Source of the DNA: Dryomyza anilis
Taxonomy: Eukaryota; Arthropoda; Insecta; Diptera; Dryomyzidae
Length of the DNA stretch: 64,000 nt
Direction: 5' to 3'
Assembly (NCBI GenBank): GCA_951804985.1
Contig: OX638130.1
Span: 96,903,700-96,967,699 of the forward strand
Below the pieces are notes generated by a model. It was given only the letters and a program-made list of their open reading frames with translations, had not been told where the DNA came from and ran no database searches. This document shows, piece after piece, positions 33,776 to 45,263 of the stretch. The stretch's first letter is position 1, and every line of letters starts with the position of its first letter. The position numbers and the translations under genes are program-made.

Positions 33776-35063
33776 AGGACTGCGTCGAATAAAATTGTCC
33801 GTTACATATCTTCCCATAATGTACTATTGCAAGATTCAAATCAAAAAAAAAAAATTTAATCATAGTAGCTCTGAATTAAATGGCAGAAAATAATTTGTGT
33901 CAGTTATAGTCAATACAAAATTTATTTAACGCGAAAATGGCAAACGAAGTGGAAGTGCGAGAAAATATAATTAAAATTTTTCAAAAACAACGTAGTTGGT
34001 CTTTTAAAAAAATTGCCAAGGAGGTAGGGGCTAACCCTAAGACCATTTCTCGCATTATCAACCGCTTTAAGGAAGACCTGAGTATTGATCGGAAGAAAGG
34101 TTCTGGTAAAAAAAGGCCCACATGATCGTGAAAAGTCGAAGAAGGTTGTGAATATTTTAAAGAAATATCCAAGCATATCCGGAAGGAAATTGGCGAGAAA
34201 GGCGGATTGCTCAGAATCTTTCGTGCGCAGGACTAAGAAGAAGCTGGGCTGAAGACGTACAAGGTCCAAAAAGTTCCGGATAAAAATGCCGTCAAGAATG
34301 AAACCGCAAAACAACGTGCTAAAAAGCTGAACCAAGATTTTTTTAAAAATTCGATTGCTGCATAATGGACGACGAAACTTATGTTTTAGCGGACTTTTCT
34401 CAGCTACCTGGAATTTTATACAGCCGATTCTCGAGGAAATGTCGCTGAAAAATTCAAATCAAAAAAAATGACAAAATTCTCAAAGAAATTCCTTGTTTGG
34501 CTGGCAATTTGGAGTTGTGGAAAAAGGAGCAGCTCATTCGTGACATCGGGTACAATTAATAGCGAAATATATGTGAAGGAATGCTTGCAAAAGAGATTCC
34601 TTCCATTTTAACGCCAACATGAAGTGTCTACATTTTTTTGGCCTGACCTCGCTTCATGTCACTACAGCAAAACGGCCTTAGAGTGAATCCAACAAAATGC
34701 AGTGATTTTGGTGCCTAGAGAAATCAATCCACCAAACTGTTCAGAACTCAGGCCGATTGAGAGATACTGGGCTTTAGTAAAAAGGAAGATGAAGACAACA
34801 AAAAAGTGGCCGAAGACCTTCAAGACTTTAAAAGAAAGTGATCTTCAGCAGCTGTGAGGGTGTCGGACACTACCATTACAACATTAATGGAAAGGGTTCC
34901 GGAAAAATTAAAACTTTTTATTAAAAAATATTAATTTCTGGTTTTTTATATTTTTTTTAAATCTAAAAATAATTTGCAAAATAAAATATTCTATAAAAAT
35001 TCGATTACTAGATTTCTAGATTTTTTCATTTTTGTAGCGGACAATTTTATTCGACGCAGTCCT
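33776..35063 (+). mobile_element. Complete DD37E Tc1/mariner-like transposon (1288 bp), inactive
   Basis: An exact 26-bp inverted repeat begins AGGACTGCGTCGAATAAAAT at 33776 and is mirrored at 35038-35063. The element is flanked by TA at 33774-33775 and 35064-35065. The interior carries a single broken transposase frame with DDE motifs (see 33937-34935). Termini and target site are intact, but the coding region is not, so it could only be moved in trans. Confidence 0.93.
33937..34935 (+). pseudogene. DD37E transposase pseudogene (ITm superfamily)
   Basis: The transposase would bind the terminal repeats and cut and paste the element at TA sites. The first 62 codons from the ATG at 33937 form an N-terminal helix-turn-helix segment (SFKKIAKEVGANPKTISRII). 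A +1 frameshift after an A-run near 34110 then moves the frame to HDREKSKKVVNILKK and FVRRTKKKLG. The first catalytic aspartate lies in MDDETYV (about 34365). The second is in FFWPDLASCHYSK (codon 34645-34647), and the glutamate is in LRPIERYW (codon 34759-34761), leaving exactly 37 residues between them. WPDLASCHY with DD37E spacing is typical of the group first recognised in mosquitoes. At least three frameshifts and in-frame stops (for example near 34611 and 34681) show it is dead. Confidence 0.9.
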
Positions 35064-35065
35064 TA

Positions 35066-37479
35066 TTTGTTCGATATGAACATAAGCAGGAACATTTTTT
35101 AATTTTATTTTAAAAGTATGAACATTTAGTAGGTGATCTTCATTTGACTCTATTGTGGGGTCAAACCCATGCAAAGCTGAATTCTACTGGTTTAAGGTTT
35201 TGTTGAAATTTCTAAGAATAGTTGATGGACAGTTTATTTAAAATTATTAGCTAAAGTATTCCCAGAGGAATATAAAAGAAATTGGATCGATAACTCAAAT
35301 CGTTACAATGTTAAAGTCCAAAGTATGTAGAAAAATGCGAAAATTATCATGTATTTGTATTATGTACTAACTCAAAAACTTGAGCATCCATCGGAAAATC
35401 ATACTAAGATCGTGGATAATTAAAAAATATCTCCATAGGGAGCTCAGGATCTCCATAGGGGGCTCAGATGATGCTCCCTATTTCTGCAATGTACAGTGTT
35501 GATTACGGGAAAGAATAAGAAGTAAAAGAAAGGATGGATTTGTGTCTGTCTTGCATTTTCAGCCATCGAACATGTAGGTAAAAACATACTCATGGAGATT
35601 CTTCTAGAAACGTATCGTGCGACCGAAAAATTAATTTTCTCTATAATCCTAGAGCTGAGTGAACAACAAGATGTGAAAATAAATATAATGTAAAGAAATA
35701 AAAAGACAAGGAATATATGGATTTACTGGATATTTTTCTATGTATCAAAATAGTAAAAAATGGAAAAGCAATGCTATTGAAGTTTTTAAAGCAGTGGAAA
35801 TGAATGAAAAAAAAAACAGAAATGAAGTTTAAATATTCAAATGGAATGAAGAGGAATGGAAAGTGTTGGAAGAAATGGAATCGAAACAATTGAAAGCAAT
35901 AGAAAGGAATGGTGAGGTATGTCATGTAATACTATGCAATGAAGATTAACGCAAAAAAATGTTAAGAATCTTTAGAATAAATTTGGTACCCGATATTCGC
36001 GTTATGACTAAAAATGTCTCCAATGGAGAATCACCAGCACAAAAGTGACGACTTCATCAAATTCAAAAATCATAAAAACAGCACTGGTTTAATGTAATAA
36101 AGCGCGCCAAAGCACTCACGCATGCAGCGCTAAAAAGTCGACGAATTCAAAGGGGTTAAGTTACCATCAACGTGAACAACAACAACACAAACATCAAACG
36201 AATACCACCACCAGGCTGTGTAAATGAATGATGTAAGAACCTAGTCAGCAGTTAACAATACAAGATGAACCCAGTAAAGTCGCGACGCCTTCAGCACATG
36301 TATTAAATAGGCTCCAGTTCCGGCAAGAAAGAACGGGAACACTTGAAATATTATGTAATGTTGTGAAACATATACTCGCTTTGACATATATTAATGAAGT
36401 TGTAAGCCATCATTTTATTTTGCGTGTTTTGCGTATTGTTTTAATTGCGCATTTGCAGCCGTTTAAATAACCATATTTTGCTTGTACATAATGGCTCGCT
36501 AGATTATTAATTAAAAGTTTTAATATTCATGACAAATTGTTTTTTGTTTCCACGCCTATGCGATGCTGTTGCTGTTGCTTCCCAGCATAATCATCATCAA
36601 CATCGTCATCTGGCAAGTGACAAATGTTGCGCGCCCGGTCCAGCCCATCATTTGCATGCAACATACTCGCGTAGAGTAGTTGAACAAGCACTTCTTTTAA
36701 TGGTTTGTTTGCTTTTCGCGCAGCCAACTCATCAATTTCGTGCAGAAGCAGTAGGAGCAACAGCATCAACAGCTACTGCCTTTCTTGACTGGCCCGGCCT
36801 GGTCGGGCAGTAGCATCATCTGATGAGTTGAGGCACTTGTGCAACCGGCTCTTTTGCTTTCGATCTGGCCATGGCAACCAGCTGTCCAAAATTATTAAAA
36901 ATGCAATAAATTCTCAAACAAACGGGCTGCGCAAGAAGACTTTCGCGTGGTTTGCAACCATCAGCACTTCATCACTTCTACCAGGCACCAGTTCGGCGGT
37001 AGTTACTTTTCATTTGGCAGTCGGTGCATTCGGTTAGTGCCCGTATACAGTGGGATCTAGTGAGTGGCACAATTTTGGCTGATCTCTGTCTTCCATTAGG
37101 CCTCCTTCAACAGTCACAAATTAATGCAATAGCAGAACAATTAAACGCATTCTTCCTAGAATATATTTTTCAAAAATACTGACTCTTTAATAATAATCTC
37201 ATAGTAAACTTTGACAAAAGAAGGATATGAGAAACAAAAGATGTATTAAATATATATTTAGTACTGCAATGCAAAGTTTAGCCAAAGTTATCTTTTTGTT
37301 CACTGTCAAGAATGATTAAAATACATTAAGATCCTTATACCGGCCATGCTTATTAACATCCTGCCAATCACTTCCAATCACAGACTTTTTTTATTTACCT
37401 TTCAAATTTAATTTCTGCACCTTTCAAATCTTAAAAAAGCCGAAGTTTAGACGGGGCATTCGCTTCTAAGGCACGGAAT
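35066..37479. other. No gene recognised; candidate regulatory DNA
   Basis: About 35660-35930 is GGAAT/GAAA-rich. About 36410-36530 contains unique AT-rich sequence with GATTATTAATTAAAAGTTTTAA (homeodomain-type). About 36560-36780 has CATCATCAACATCGTCATC and CAG runs. No coding exon could be supported. Confidence 0.4.
35573..35655 (-). pseudogene. Eroded LINE-1 fragment
   Basis: GGAGATTCTTCTAGAAACGT followed by ATCGTGCGACCGAAAAATTA aligns with GGAGATTGTTCCACAAACGT and ATCGTGCGACTAAAGAACGA at 20357-20398. It is about 80 bp of the same LINE C-terminal region. Confidence 0.5.
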
Positions 37480-37870
37480 CGTAAATAACGTAAAATAATA
37501 GAAAAGATGGGAAAAAAAGGGAAAGAAATGAAAAGAAAGATAAAAGAAGGGAAGGAAAAGATGAAAAGGAAGGAAGAATAAGGAAAAATATGGCAAGAAA
37601 GGAAAAGGAAGAAAAAGAAGGAAAAGAAGGAAAAGGAAGGGAATGAAAAGGATGGAAAATGACGCTGGGATGGAAAAGAACGAAAGGATGATGGGAGTGG
37701 AAGAGAAAATCAGGGAAAGTAAGGAAAGGAAGGGTACGAAAGAAGAGAAAAATAAGCGAAAAGAAGGGAAAGAAAAGTGTGGGAAAAGAAGCGAAGGTGA
37801 AGGAAGGAAAAGGAATGGAAAGAAAGGAAGGGAAGTAAAGTAAAGAAAGGAAACGAAGGAAGGGAAGGAA
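37480..37870 (+). repeat. GA-rich low-complexity block
   Basis: Almost pure purine (GGAAAAGAAGG and AAGGAAGGAA words) leading into the decamer array. It produces a lysine/glutamate-rich frame at 37643-37843 that is composition-driven, not a gene. Confidence 0.8.
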
Positions 37871-38230
37871 GGAAGGGAAAGGAAGGGAAAGGAAGGGGAA
37901 GGAAGGGAAAGGAAGGGAAAGGAAGGGAAAGGAAGGGAAAGGAAGGGAAAGGAAGAGAAAGGAAGGGAAAGGAAGGGAAAGGAAGGGAAAGGAAGGGAAA
38001 GGAAGGGAAAGGAAGGGAAAGGAAGGGAAAGGAAGGGAAAGGAAGGGAAAGGAAGGGAAAGGAAGGGAAAGGAAGGGAAAGGAAGGGAAAGGAAGGGAAA
38101 GGAAGGGAAAGGAAGTGAAAGGAAGGGAAAGGAATGGAAAGGAAGGGAAAGGAAAGGAAAGGAAGGGAAAGGAAGAAATAGGAAGGAAAAGGAAGGGAAA
38201 GGAAGGGAAAGGAAGGGAAAGGAAGGGATA
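37871..38230 (+). repeat. Phased decamer array (GGAAGGGAAA)36
   Basis: Thirty-six consecutive 10-mers with no insertion or deletion and only scattered single-base variants, mostly in the last third. Purine-only strand asymmetry favours triplex or H-DNA formation. The array probably grew from the adjoining GA-rich block. Confidence 0.95.
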
Positions 38231-38239
38231 GGATTGTAA

Positions 38240-40740
38240 AGAAATGGAATGGATATTAATTAAAGGACTGAGGTGAAATGAAAGGATTGGAAAGCCTCTT
38301 CAGATTCGGCTTTAAATTCTTCAGAGTTGTTGTGCTATACTATTATTATTATTCCTATTGCACTTTAAGTTTCTTATTCAAATATAAATAAAAATAAAAT
38401 ACACTTTCAGTGCCAAGAACTTCTTGATGTTCCGAATAACAAATCACTCCTTTCAGATAAAAATCGTTAAACCACGGAGTTATTATCCAAAGTGTCTCTA
38501 TCCAGTGCTAGCCTCCGGCTTGATCGTTTTTCTTTGTGCTGCGGTTGATGACCCAATTCGACAAAGACACAAACCACTATCATAATACATGGGTTTGTGT
38601 CTCTGCTAATTAAATACATATTTTTCTCTTCGTACCTTCCTGTAAGAGGGTTACTGCAATGAAAGGAAACAAGAAGCAAGCAGTCATTGTACTTTGTGAC
38701 AAACACTTGCTCAGTGCAGTGGTCGACGACACAGCCGGTGGTCTATTGAGTCGCGCAGTCACGTTGCTGCTAATAATGGGGATTTAGTAGAATATAAACG
38801 GTAAATATTAATAGCAGCACCATTATAATCAATAGCCTTTGATGAACGGCCAGCAAGAACGAATTGTGCCGCAAAGGTAAAAACGAACAAAAACTACAAA
38901 AATAAATCAGAAATTATTTGACAACGCCACGGATGGATTACGGTATGACGACAATCATAAGACTGGCAGCCAACCATCATTCACACCGCAGCAGCTGACA
39001 AACATGACTTGGCTGCCGGTGTTGCGTCGTTGCACACACTTAATATTCAAATTGTTATTGCTCTGAAAAACAAAACAACAAAAAAAATCTTCAACAAAAA
39101 ATATATTGCACAAAAATTGCAGTAACGGCAGCTGCTGGCATTGGCATCTACATCGAGAGCATCATAATCCAAAAACGCGCGCGCCCATCAAGCAGAGAGT
39201 GTTCGGTTGCAACAACCGCAAAAGATTAGAACGGCGATTACTAATAATCGACAGACACTTTGGCTTTAAATTGCACTCACTGTTGTTGCGATAGTGGATC
39301 GTTGTAATCGTTTATAATGGATTTGCTAGTCTTTGCATTAATGCATTAATTTAGTCAGTTGATTTTTATGGGCGCACTGCAGCGACCTTGATTGGTGACG
39401 TGTCTGCGGCATAGTTATTATCATAGGCAATTCGTTACAGTTGCTCTGTCCAATGCATACTAAAACAAATTGTTATAAGAAAACTCAAAGAAAACAATTC
39501 AAATTTTGACCTGTACAGCCAGTGTGACACACCTTTTTTTGTTATTTTAATCTATATTAAAAACTCCCCTGTTGTTCAGCTGTCGTACTCGTCGTTGTCG
39601 TAAATATTCACACACATTCTCGACTCCATGCCACTCCATACAATATTCATCTCAATTATAGAATGTCAATATTATGCTTTACTTTAATTTACGCTACATC
39701 TTTAAGCCAACCCAGTACAATTTATTTTCGCAACCTCACCCATCCGATGAATCTTCTTCGTTGGTTCTGCTGTTTTTACATGTTCTGTGCACATCATGCC
39801 ATGAGGTCACGTCGCACTTGAAACCTTTTAGTTTTTTCTTTTCTTTTTTTTTTGCTCTGTTGCTTGTCTTCCTTGCCATGGTCTACTAAGCAATGACTGC
39901 AGTTATTTTCATAGTCGTCGATGGCATCAGCCCATCATCAGTGCTGCGCTTTGGTTTTGATGTCTATAATAACAATTTTGATTTGGGCATAAACGTAATA
40001 ATAACTGCTCGAGCTCAACTGTGCTCAACTCTGATGTGGTCTTGAGCCAAAGTATATATCTGCTCTCATAGAAGAATTCGTAGTATCTATTTCCATATTA
40101 TGTTAGTTAGGACATGGTAAGTGTTTGTAATATATTCTTTTGTGAAAGTAAATATTACATTTTTGCAAAAATGGGTACAATATTTAATTCCGGTAAGACT
40201 AAAATACATTTTCTGACTTTATAACTTTGAATATAATCTACACTCCCAAAATTATAGCTCAGATATACCAATGGTTTTCATCAAACTTAGCAGATGAGCC
40301 ATATACCGCATAAGTATACTGTTTGAAAAATATTTTTCTTATAAGATTAGATGTATTACGTATTATGTAAAATGAGCAGAACTTTGCAAATGTATCAGTT
40401 TTTAAATTGTAAATGTATGTCTCTAAAAAGTCTTCTCTTAAAGTTCTATTAAACGTCATTTAATCTATTGATATACTCAAGGCGATTATAGTGTTCTTCA
40501 TATCGACTTTTGTAGTTCTATTATAGGTTAAGAGTTATAAAATAAAACAAGCTTTGGTTGTACGAAGGATCACACCCTTCCAATATAAAAAATATCCAAG
40601 TTATTCTACCAACGATCAGCAAACTAATGTAATCGGCGTTATAAGAGTTTTTGAAATGGACAGGTAAGAACGATCATGAGGCCAATCCTACAAAAGCCGA
40701 GGTAGTTCTTTTAGCAGGAAAACAAGGAAACCAAAATTAA
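38240..40740. other. No gene recognised; candidate regulatory DNA
   Basis: Unique mixed-composition sequence. 39300-39400 has TTTATAATGGATTTGC, GCATTAATGCATTAATTTAG and TTTTTATGGGCGCAC, resembling Hox/Caudal-type sites. About 39830-39855 is a pyrimidine run. No exon or transposon terminus was recognised. Confidence 0.4.
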
Positions 40741-40741
40741 A

Positions 40742-41045
40742 CGAGGTTTGTGGACTGTGGACTGCTGGCCGAAAGGTTACAGGTTCAAGTTCGGACTGAG
40801 GTTAACAACATCTTTTCATAGAAAACATTTTTCTATACAGAGCTACCTCTCGGCAGTAAATGGCAATCCTACGTGAGTAAAAACATTGCCTATGAAAAGC
40901 TCTCACCCGCCGTTCGGATTCAGAATTAAACTGTAGATCCCACCACTTTCAATACAAATATGACACGATCAGCTCAAAATGGTGAGATATCTCGCCCTAA
41001 GTTCTTATAGGACTGTTGCGCCAAATTATTATTATTATTTTATAT
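40742..41045 (+). mobile_element. SINE-1 copy, nearly full length
   Basis: The head starts late (GAGGTTTGTGGACTG; the A box is damaged), the B box reads GGTTCAAGTT, and the body is complete. The copy ends TAGGACTGTTGCGCCAAATTATTATTATTATT. It abuts the LINE-2 remnant that becomes readable from about 41070. Confidence 0.85.
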
Positions 41046-41069
41046 TTGGCTACAGCTCTTATCCGAATC

Positions 41070-42190
41070 TAAATATCTGTGAATAATTCCGGACTCAAAA
41101 CTGTCTTGGAAAATAAACACTACGGAAAGAATTGAACGGTTTTTATGCATGCAAGAAAACCTTCGAATGTTACAGAGACTAGGAACAGCGACAACAACCG
41201 GGTCTAGTTAAAGTAGAAGAGCACCACAACCCAGGCTAGAAACACTTCTCATACCAATCAATTTGCTTAATTAAGGTTTTGCAGCAAAAGTAGCCCTGAG
41301 ATTAAGTCAATTTCACTTGTTCAAGCAAAGAAAAAATTAAACAATCAGGAGCGAAATACCAGTCCGTGTGCCGAATACACAAATCGGTTTACATAACTTC
41401 TAAATATGATGCCAGCGTTGTCACATCACACCTGTTTTCCTGCAGCGATGACTGGATATAGGACAGAGAGCCACCAGTGGACATGTCTTCGCCGAAAGCT
41501 CCAAAATGAACATCGGCAAAAGTAACTAGATTATACTCTAAAGATCTATGAACACATGAGTCCTTTAGACTTCCGAACGAATATAGCATCTGAAATGCTG
41601 GACTGCTTATAACGATAGAGATCTTCTAGCAGGGAAGATTACCACCTGCATAGATAGCCAAGCTTCGTTTAAATTTCTAGCGGCTGTATCAACCTACCTT
41701 CCACATGGTATCACTCAACCAGACTTCTTGGGAATAGAAAGGGTTAACGATTGGAAAGTTTCGTACTCGGTTCCGTGCTGCAAATAAGTAAGGCCGACAA
41801 TACGACACTACCACTGATTAGAACATGGATGAAATAATAATAAATGAGACTAACCCCAATTGCCAAGTAAGAATTAACTGCACATCGTCAATAATAACTT
41901 CTATCTCTACCAAAATAGTTCATCCGACTGCTAACGAGATTTATCAAAGGGCACTGCGCAATAGACTCGAAGATGACCAAATTGCCAAGTGAATTAAACG
42001 AGATTTGGAAATGCTGCAACGATGAGGAAGAAATATAGATGATTCAGCATTTCACCTGCTAATATCTCGTCCATTAGTAGCGTCGCCAAACACTCCGTTG
42101 ACAAAATTTCCGGAATACCACAGCAGATATTTCGAAGACTGAATTGAAATATGTGATACGTTTCATCAAGTGCACGAACAGGTTTTAGCA
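41070..42190 (+). pseudogene. LINE-2 remnant: RT thumb, RNase H and C-terminal tail
   Basis: In shifting plus-strand frames it reads IIPDSKLSWKINTTERIERF (relatives read LGVILD-KLSWK-N), then RLETLLIPINL and AAKVALRLSQFHLFKQRK, then SFRLPNEYSI and DSQASFKFLA (RNase H catalytic region). It closes with RLLTRFIKGHCAI and CCNDEEEI-MIQHFTC, the GHC-IG plus cysteine/histidine tail. Multiple frameshifts and stops make it inactive. It is the longest LINE-2 copy here and from the same family as 23688-24560 and 45899-46547. Confidence 0.72.
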
Positions 42191-43300
42191 ATCAGTCGTA
42201 AATAATGCGACAGATTCTCGCACTCCATGGGAAGGGTATGACAATGGACCTTTAGGTCTTAAAGTGAAAGTAATGAGACCACCATCATGCAATCTTCGTA
42301 TCCATACCATCTTGAGCCTGCCAAAAATGATAACTAAGAATTTCTTCACTTTATTACCCATTTAGTAACACCCAATTCATGGACTAAGAACATTAATATG
42401 TCTCTAGGTTGTCTGCTGTTTTGGAATATTCTTCTGAAACCAATTTGCAAAGGCTTTTTAAAAATTATATTATACGAGACATATTAAACCTCATTTAAAA
42501 ACAATACATCTATTGTTCTTTTTATATACATTACTTAATTATTCACGTACCCTTTTTTATTAAGTCCTACTACTATTGAACTATACTCATAGTCGTTCTG
42601 TACCGCATGTAGCGTAACTACTCGTCGAAAATAAAGGCATTCAACAAAAGTTCTTAACATAATGCATACATTAAATTGTTATTGGTTTAATAAAGGATGC
42701 ATTAGAAGAATATGAGTTCAATTATTTATTGGTTCTTTGTGTGTGTCTGTATATTTGCCTTTATTAAATTGCCCGTCGTGAACGTTCCATGTAGAGGCAG
42801 CCATTGCTTTTATTTATGATTGAAGTGGGTCAGAAGAATGATGTTAGAAGTCGCATTAAACAACAGATCAAAAATACATTTAGGAATATTTATTGCACTG
42901 AATTCGTCTAGAGTATAAAACTTGAAAATAAATTATATACATTTTTTTTGCAAGATTAATGCACATGCCACTCAGTCCATTCATTTGTTCGTTCGTTCTG
43001 CATGGATCACATTAAAACGCCCTCATCACGATCGTACATAAAACCAACAAAAGTAACGTCAAACCACCACAAATTAAAAGGAAGTTGGCGAACAATATGG
43101 TCAACAATAGCACAGCCAACAAAGCACCCAGAAACACGATAGCCACATATATTACAAACAACAATAAAAAGAGGTAAATTTTCAGCCGAGTGCCCGCAGA
43201 GACTCATCTACTACGTTGCGATTTACCTGACCTCTGACGTGCAACTCCTTCCAAACGCAACGGAACGCAATATGGCAGACGATACTACGTTGTAGGTACG
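42191..43300. other. No gene recognised
   Basis: 42191-42330 may be the last eroded LINE-2 sequence. 42340-42940 is AT-rich and unique. 42960-43260 is A- and C-rich (AACCAACAAAAG, CAACAATAGC) with a non-repetitive texture like untranslated or regulatory DNA, lying just upstream of the CpG-rich stretch. Confidence 0.4.
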
Positions 43301-43305
43301 TATCG

Positions 43306-43321
43306 TACGTCGCGCGACGTA
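43306..43321. promoter_or_regulatory. 16-bp perfect palindrome in an ACGT cluster
   Basis: TACGTCGCGCGACGTA is an exact palindrome. Around it, 43277-43328 contains six ACGT cores. ACGT is the core of many bZIP sites. The cluster lies about 90 bp upstream of a candidate initiator. A functional role is inference. Confidence 0.3.
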
Positions 43322-43407
43322 TGTACGTTCTTGACGCAGCTAATGAAAACATGTCTTCCATTCCAGCGAATAATGTGCATTAAGGATAATAAAGCACTTT
43401 TGTTTGT

Positions 43408-43591
43408 TCAGTGTGGCTCGTGTGCCGTGAGAGTTGTCGTGCCGCCGTCGTCGCCGCCTGACGCGACTGCTGGTTCAAGCGAGTGAAAGAGACAAGAGTC
43501 ACATCAAGGTCGAGTTTCGCGTCGTCGCATCGTGTATTTTCCGACGCTTAGAACGTATGCACTGCGTTGCGATACTCGTCGTTTGGCTAAG
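43408..43591 (+). promoter_or_regulatory. Candidate initiator and first exon (CpG-rich)
   Basis: GTTCAGTGT at 43406-43413 fits the fly initiator (TCAGT, with A at 43410 as +1). The next 180 bases are much richer in CG dinucleotides than anything nearby and end at TAAG|GTAAAT (43591/43592), a good 5' splice site. GTCGTG near +26 resembles a downstream promoter element but is about two bases off the usual position. An ATG at 43557 opens a short hydrophobic start (MHCVAILVVWL) that runs into the donor site. No TATA box is evident. This could equally be chance in a GC-rich island. Confidence 0.25.
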
Positions 43592-43599
43592 GTAAATAT

Positions 43600-44267
43600 T
43601 TTAGCAGGCAGGACAAGGTCGATAGCTGGTGGTTTATACACGCTGCCAGCCACGTTCGCGAACGATCAATCACATGGCACAATTACCACGACTTAGAAAA
43701 GGATGCCTGCAGTGGAGATGCTGCTGCTGCTATTAAGGACGTGGGTGTAGAATTGTTAAATGCAAAATGAAGCAACGTCTCTAGGCTAGACGATGTTTTT
43801 TTTATATTTGTAAAGAAGTATTTGTGGCGAAAAAAAAAAAAAAAAACTTCGACACCTTAATTTGAAAGCGTTCAATTAATATACTGCTTAATGTAACGTT
43901 TCTGTCTGCCGAGATAAGTCGAGACCGTCGAGACCTCCGTGAATTTCCCACTCCACATGCATCATCATGCGTCTTATTTGAAGAGAAGTTCTGTTTTAAG
44001 ACCATTATATTGCTATGCTCTCAGAATTATTTACTTATGATATTCGTCTTAAATATTTAAGAAAAATAAAAATTTTACGTGATCGTCAATATAGGAAGAG
44101 TGTAAAGATAATTTTAAGGGTGAACATTCCACATATTAATCAATTAAATTTTTCACAAAATAATTTAAATAATCAAAGATAAAAATTAGTTGCGCCAAAT
44201 AACTCAATGCTCAATCCACTTATTTGGTTTTCTCAAGGTCAAGGAACAGCTCAGAAGAACCAAAGCA
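43600..44267. other. No gene recognised
   Basis: AT-rich sequence with a poly-A run at about 43830-43846. If the candidate exon upstream is real, this would be intron. Confidence 0.45.
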
Positions 44268-44783
44268 GAGTTTCTCTCACCTATCCGTTATATTTGCACT
44301 CAAATGGCGAAACCTACAGTCTAAAGCCGAATTCAAACGGCAAGTTGAGAGGCTTTTTAAGTTAATGTTTTACTCTCGGGGGTTTGCCATTGTCTAATAA
44401 TAATAATTTGGAGCTACAGTCCTGAAAAACTTTGGCCGAACTCTCTCACCATTTGAGCTGTGTGTGTTATACTTGAACTGAAAGTGGTGGGACCTACAGT
44501 CTATAGCCGAATCCGAATGGCAGGGTTGAGATATTTTCACTGTTTTATCTCGAAGATTTACTATTGTCTGCCGAGAGGTAGCGCGGTATAGTAAAATGTT
44601 TTCTATGAAAATATGTTGTTAACCCCAACTCAGATTTGAATATGGGACCTTTCTATTCGTAGCCTAACGCAGTCACTTCTGAGTTACGAACGCCATTGTC
44701 TGCTAAGAGCTATTTTTGAGGGCTCGAACCTCTGACCTTTCGAATCGCAGTTCAACGCACTAACCTACTGAGGCAATGAGTAT
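44268..44783 (-). mobile_element. Outer SINE-1 copy, split by a second SINE-1
   Basis: 44268-44395 carries the body (CTCTCACC, ATTTGCACTCAAATGG, GTTTGCCATTGTCT). 44702-44783 resumes with the rest of the body and the head (GGGCTCGAACCTCTGACCTT, CAACGCACTAACCTACTGAG) in minus orientation. The gap is exactly the inner copy. It is more diverged than the inner copy, as expected if older. Confidence 0.8.
44396..44691 (-). mobile_element. Inner SINE-1 copy, nested, with 10-bp target duplication
   Basis: It runs from the (AAT)n tail, AATAATAATAATTTGGAGCT, to the head near GAGTTACGAAC. It is flanked by GCCATTGTCT at 44386-44395 and 44692-44701, an exact 10-bp target duplication. The body is complete. 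Insertion occurred inside an existing SINE-1 of the same orientation. Confidence 0.9.
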
Positions 44784-45111
44784 ACTTCTTAATTAAGAGA
44801 TGTTATTATCTGCTCTATGATTTAGTTATAGTTTAAATATTATTCGTTCCAATTCCAGTTCCAGAAGGCGTGCATGGTGTAGAAAATTATTTATGTATTC
44901 TTGGTCTACGTGAGCTACTGAGTCGATTTAGAGATATCTGTCAGTTCATATTACGATTTCAGAAAAAGTAGAATAGCTAAATGAATGAAACTCCGAAGCT
45001 AAATTACTTATGCATCTACGATGTCTGGTATTGAAAATAAGCATTATTGTGATCTGTGCCATTACCTCATATAACATCTATGGGTGAATTTTACTTTGTA
45101 TCGGCGAAGTA
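44784..45111. other. No gene recognised
   Basis: A short unique AT-rich stretch between SINE copies, with a CCAATTCCAGTTCC motif like the block at 22017. Confidence 0.45.
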
Positions 45112-45263
45112 GCGTCGATAGCTTTTTGGTTAGTGCGTTAGACTACTAGCGAAAAGTTGCATGTACGTGAGACTACGAGCCGAAAGGTCCCGGGTTCGAT
45201 GCCAACAACTGTCTACATCTTTTTCATAGTAAACATTTTTCTATATGACGCTACTTCTCGGAA
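45112..45263 (+). mobile_element. SINE-1 head and partial body with internal duplication
   Basis: GGTTAGTGCGTTAGACTACTAG begins the head. The anticodon-arm-like stretch is then repeated (AGACTAC-AGCGAAAAG and AGACTACGAGCCGAAAGG), followed by CCCGGGTTCGATGCC (B box) and the first body words. It is cut at 45263 by the LINE-1 fragment. Confidence 0.75.

Noticed and set aside
37643..37843. Lysine/glutamate-rich 66-codon frame
   Set aside because: It is a composition effect of the GA-rich block.
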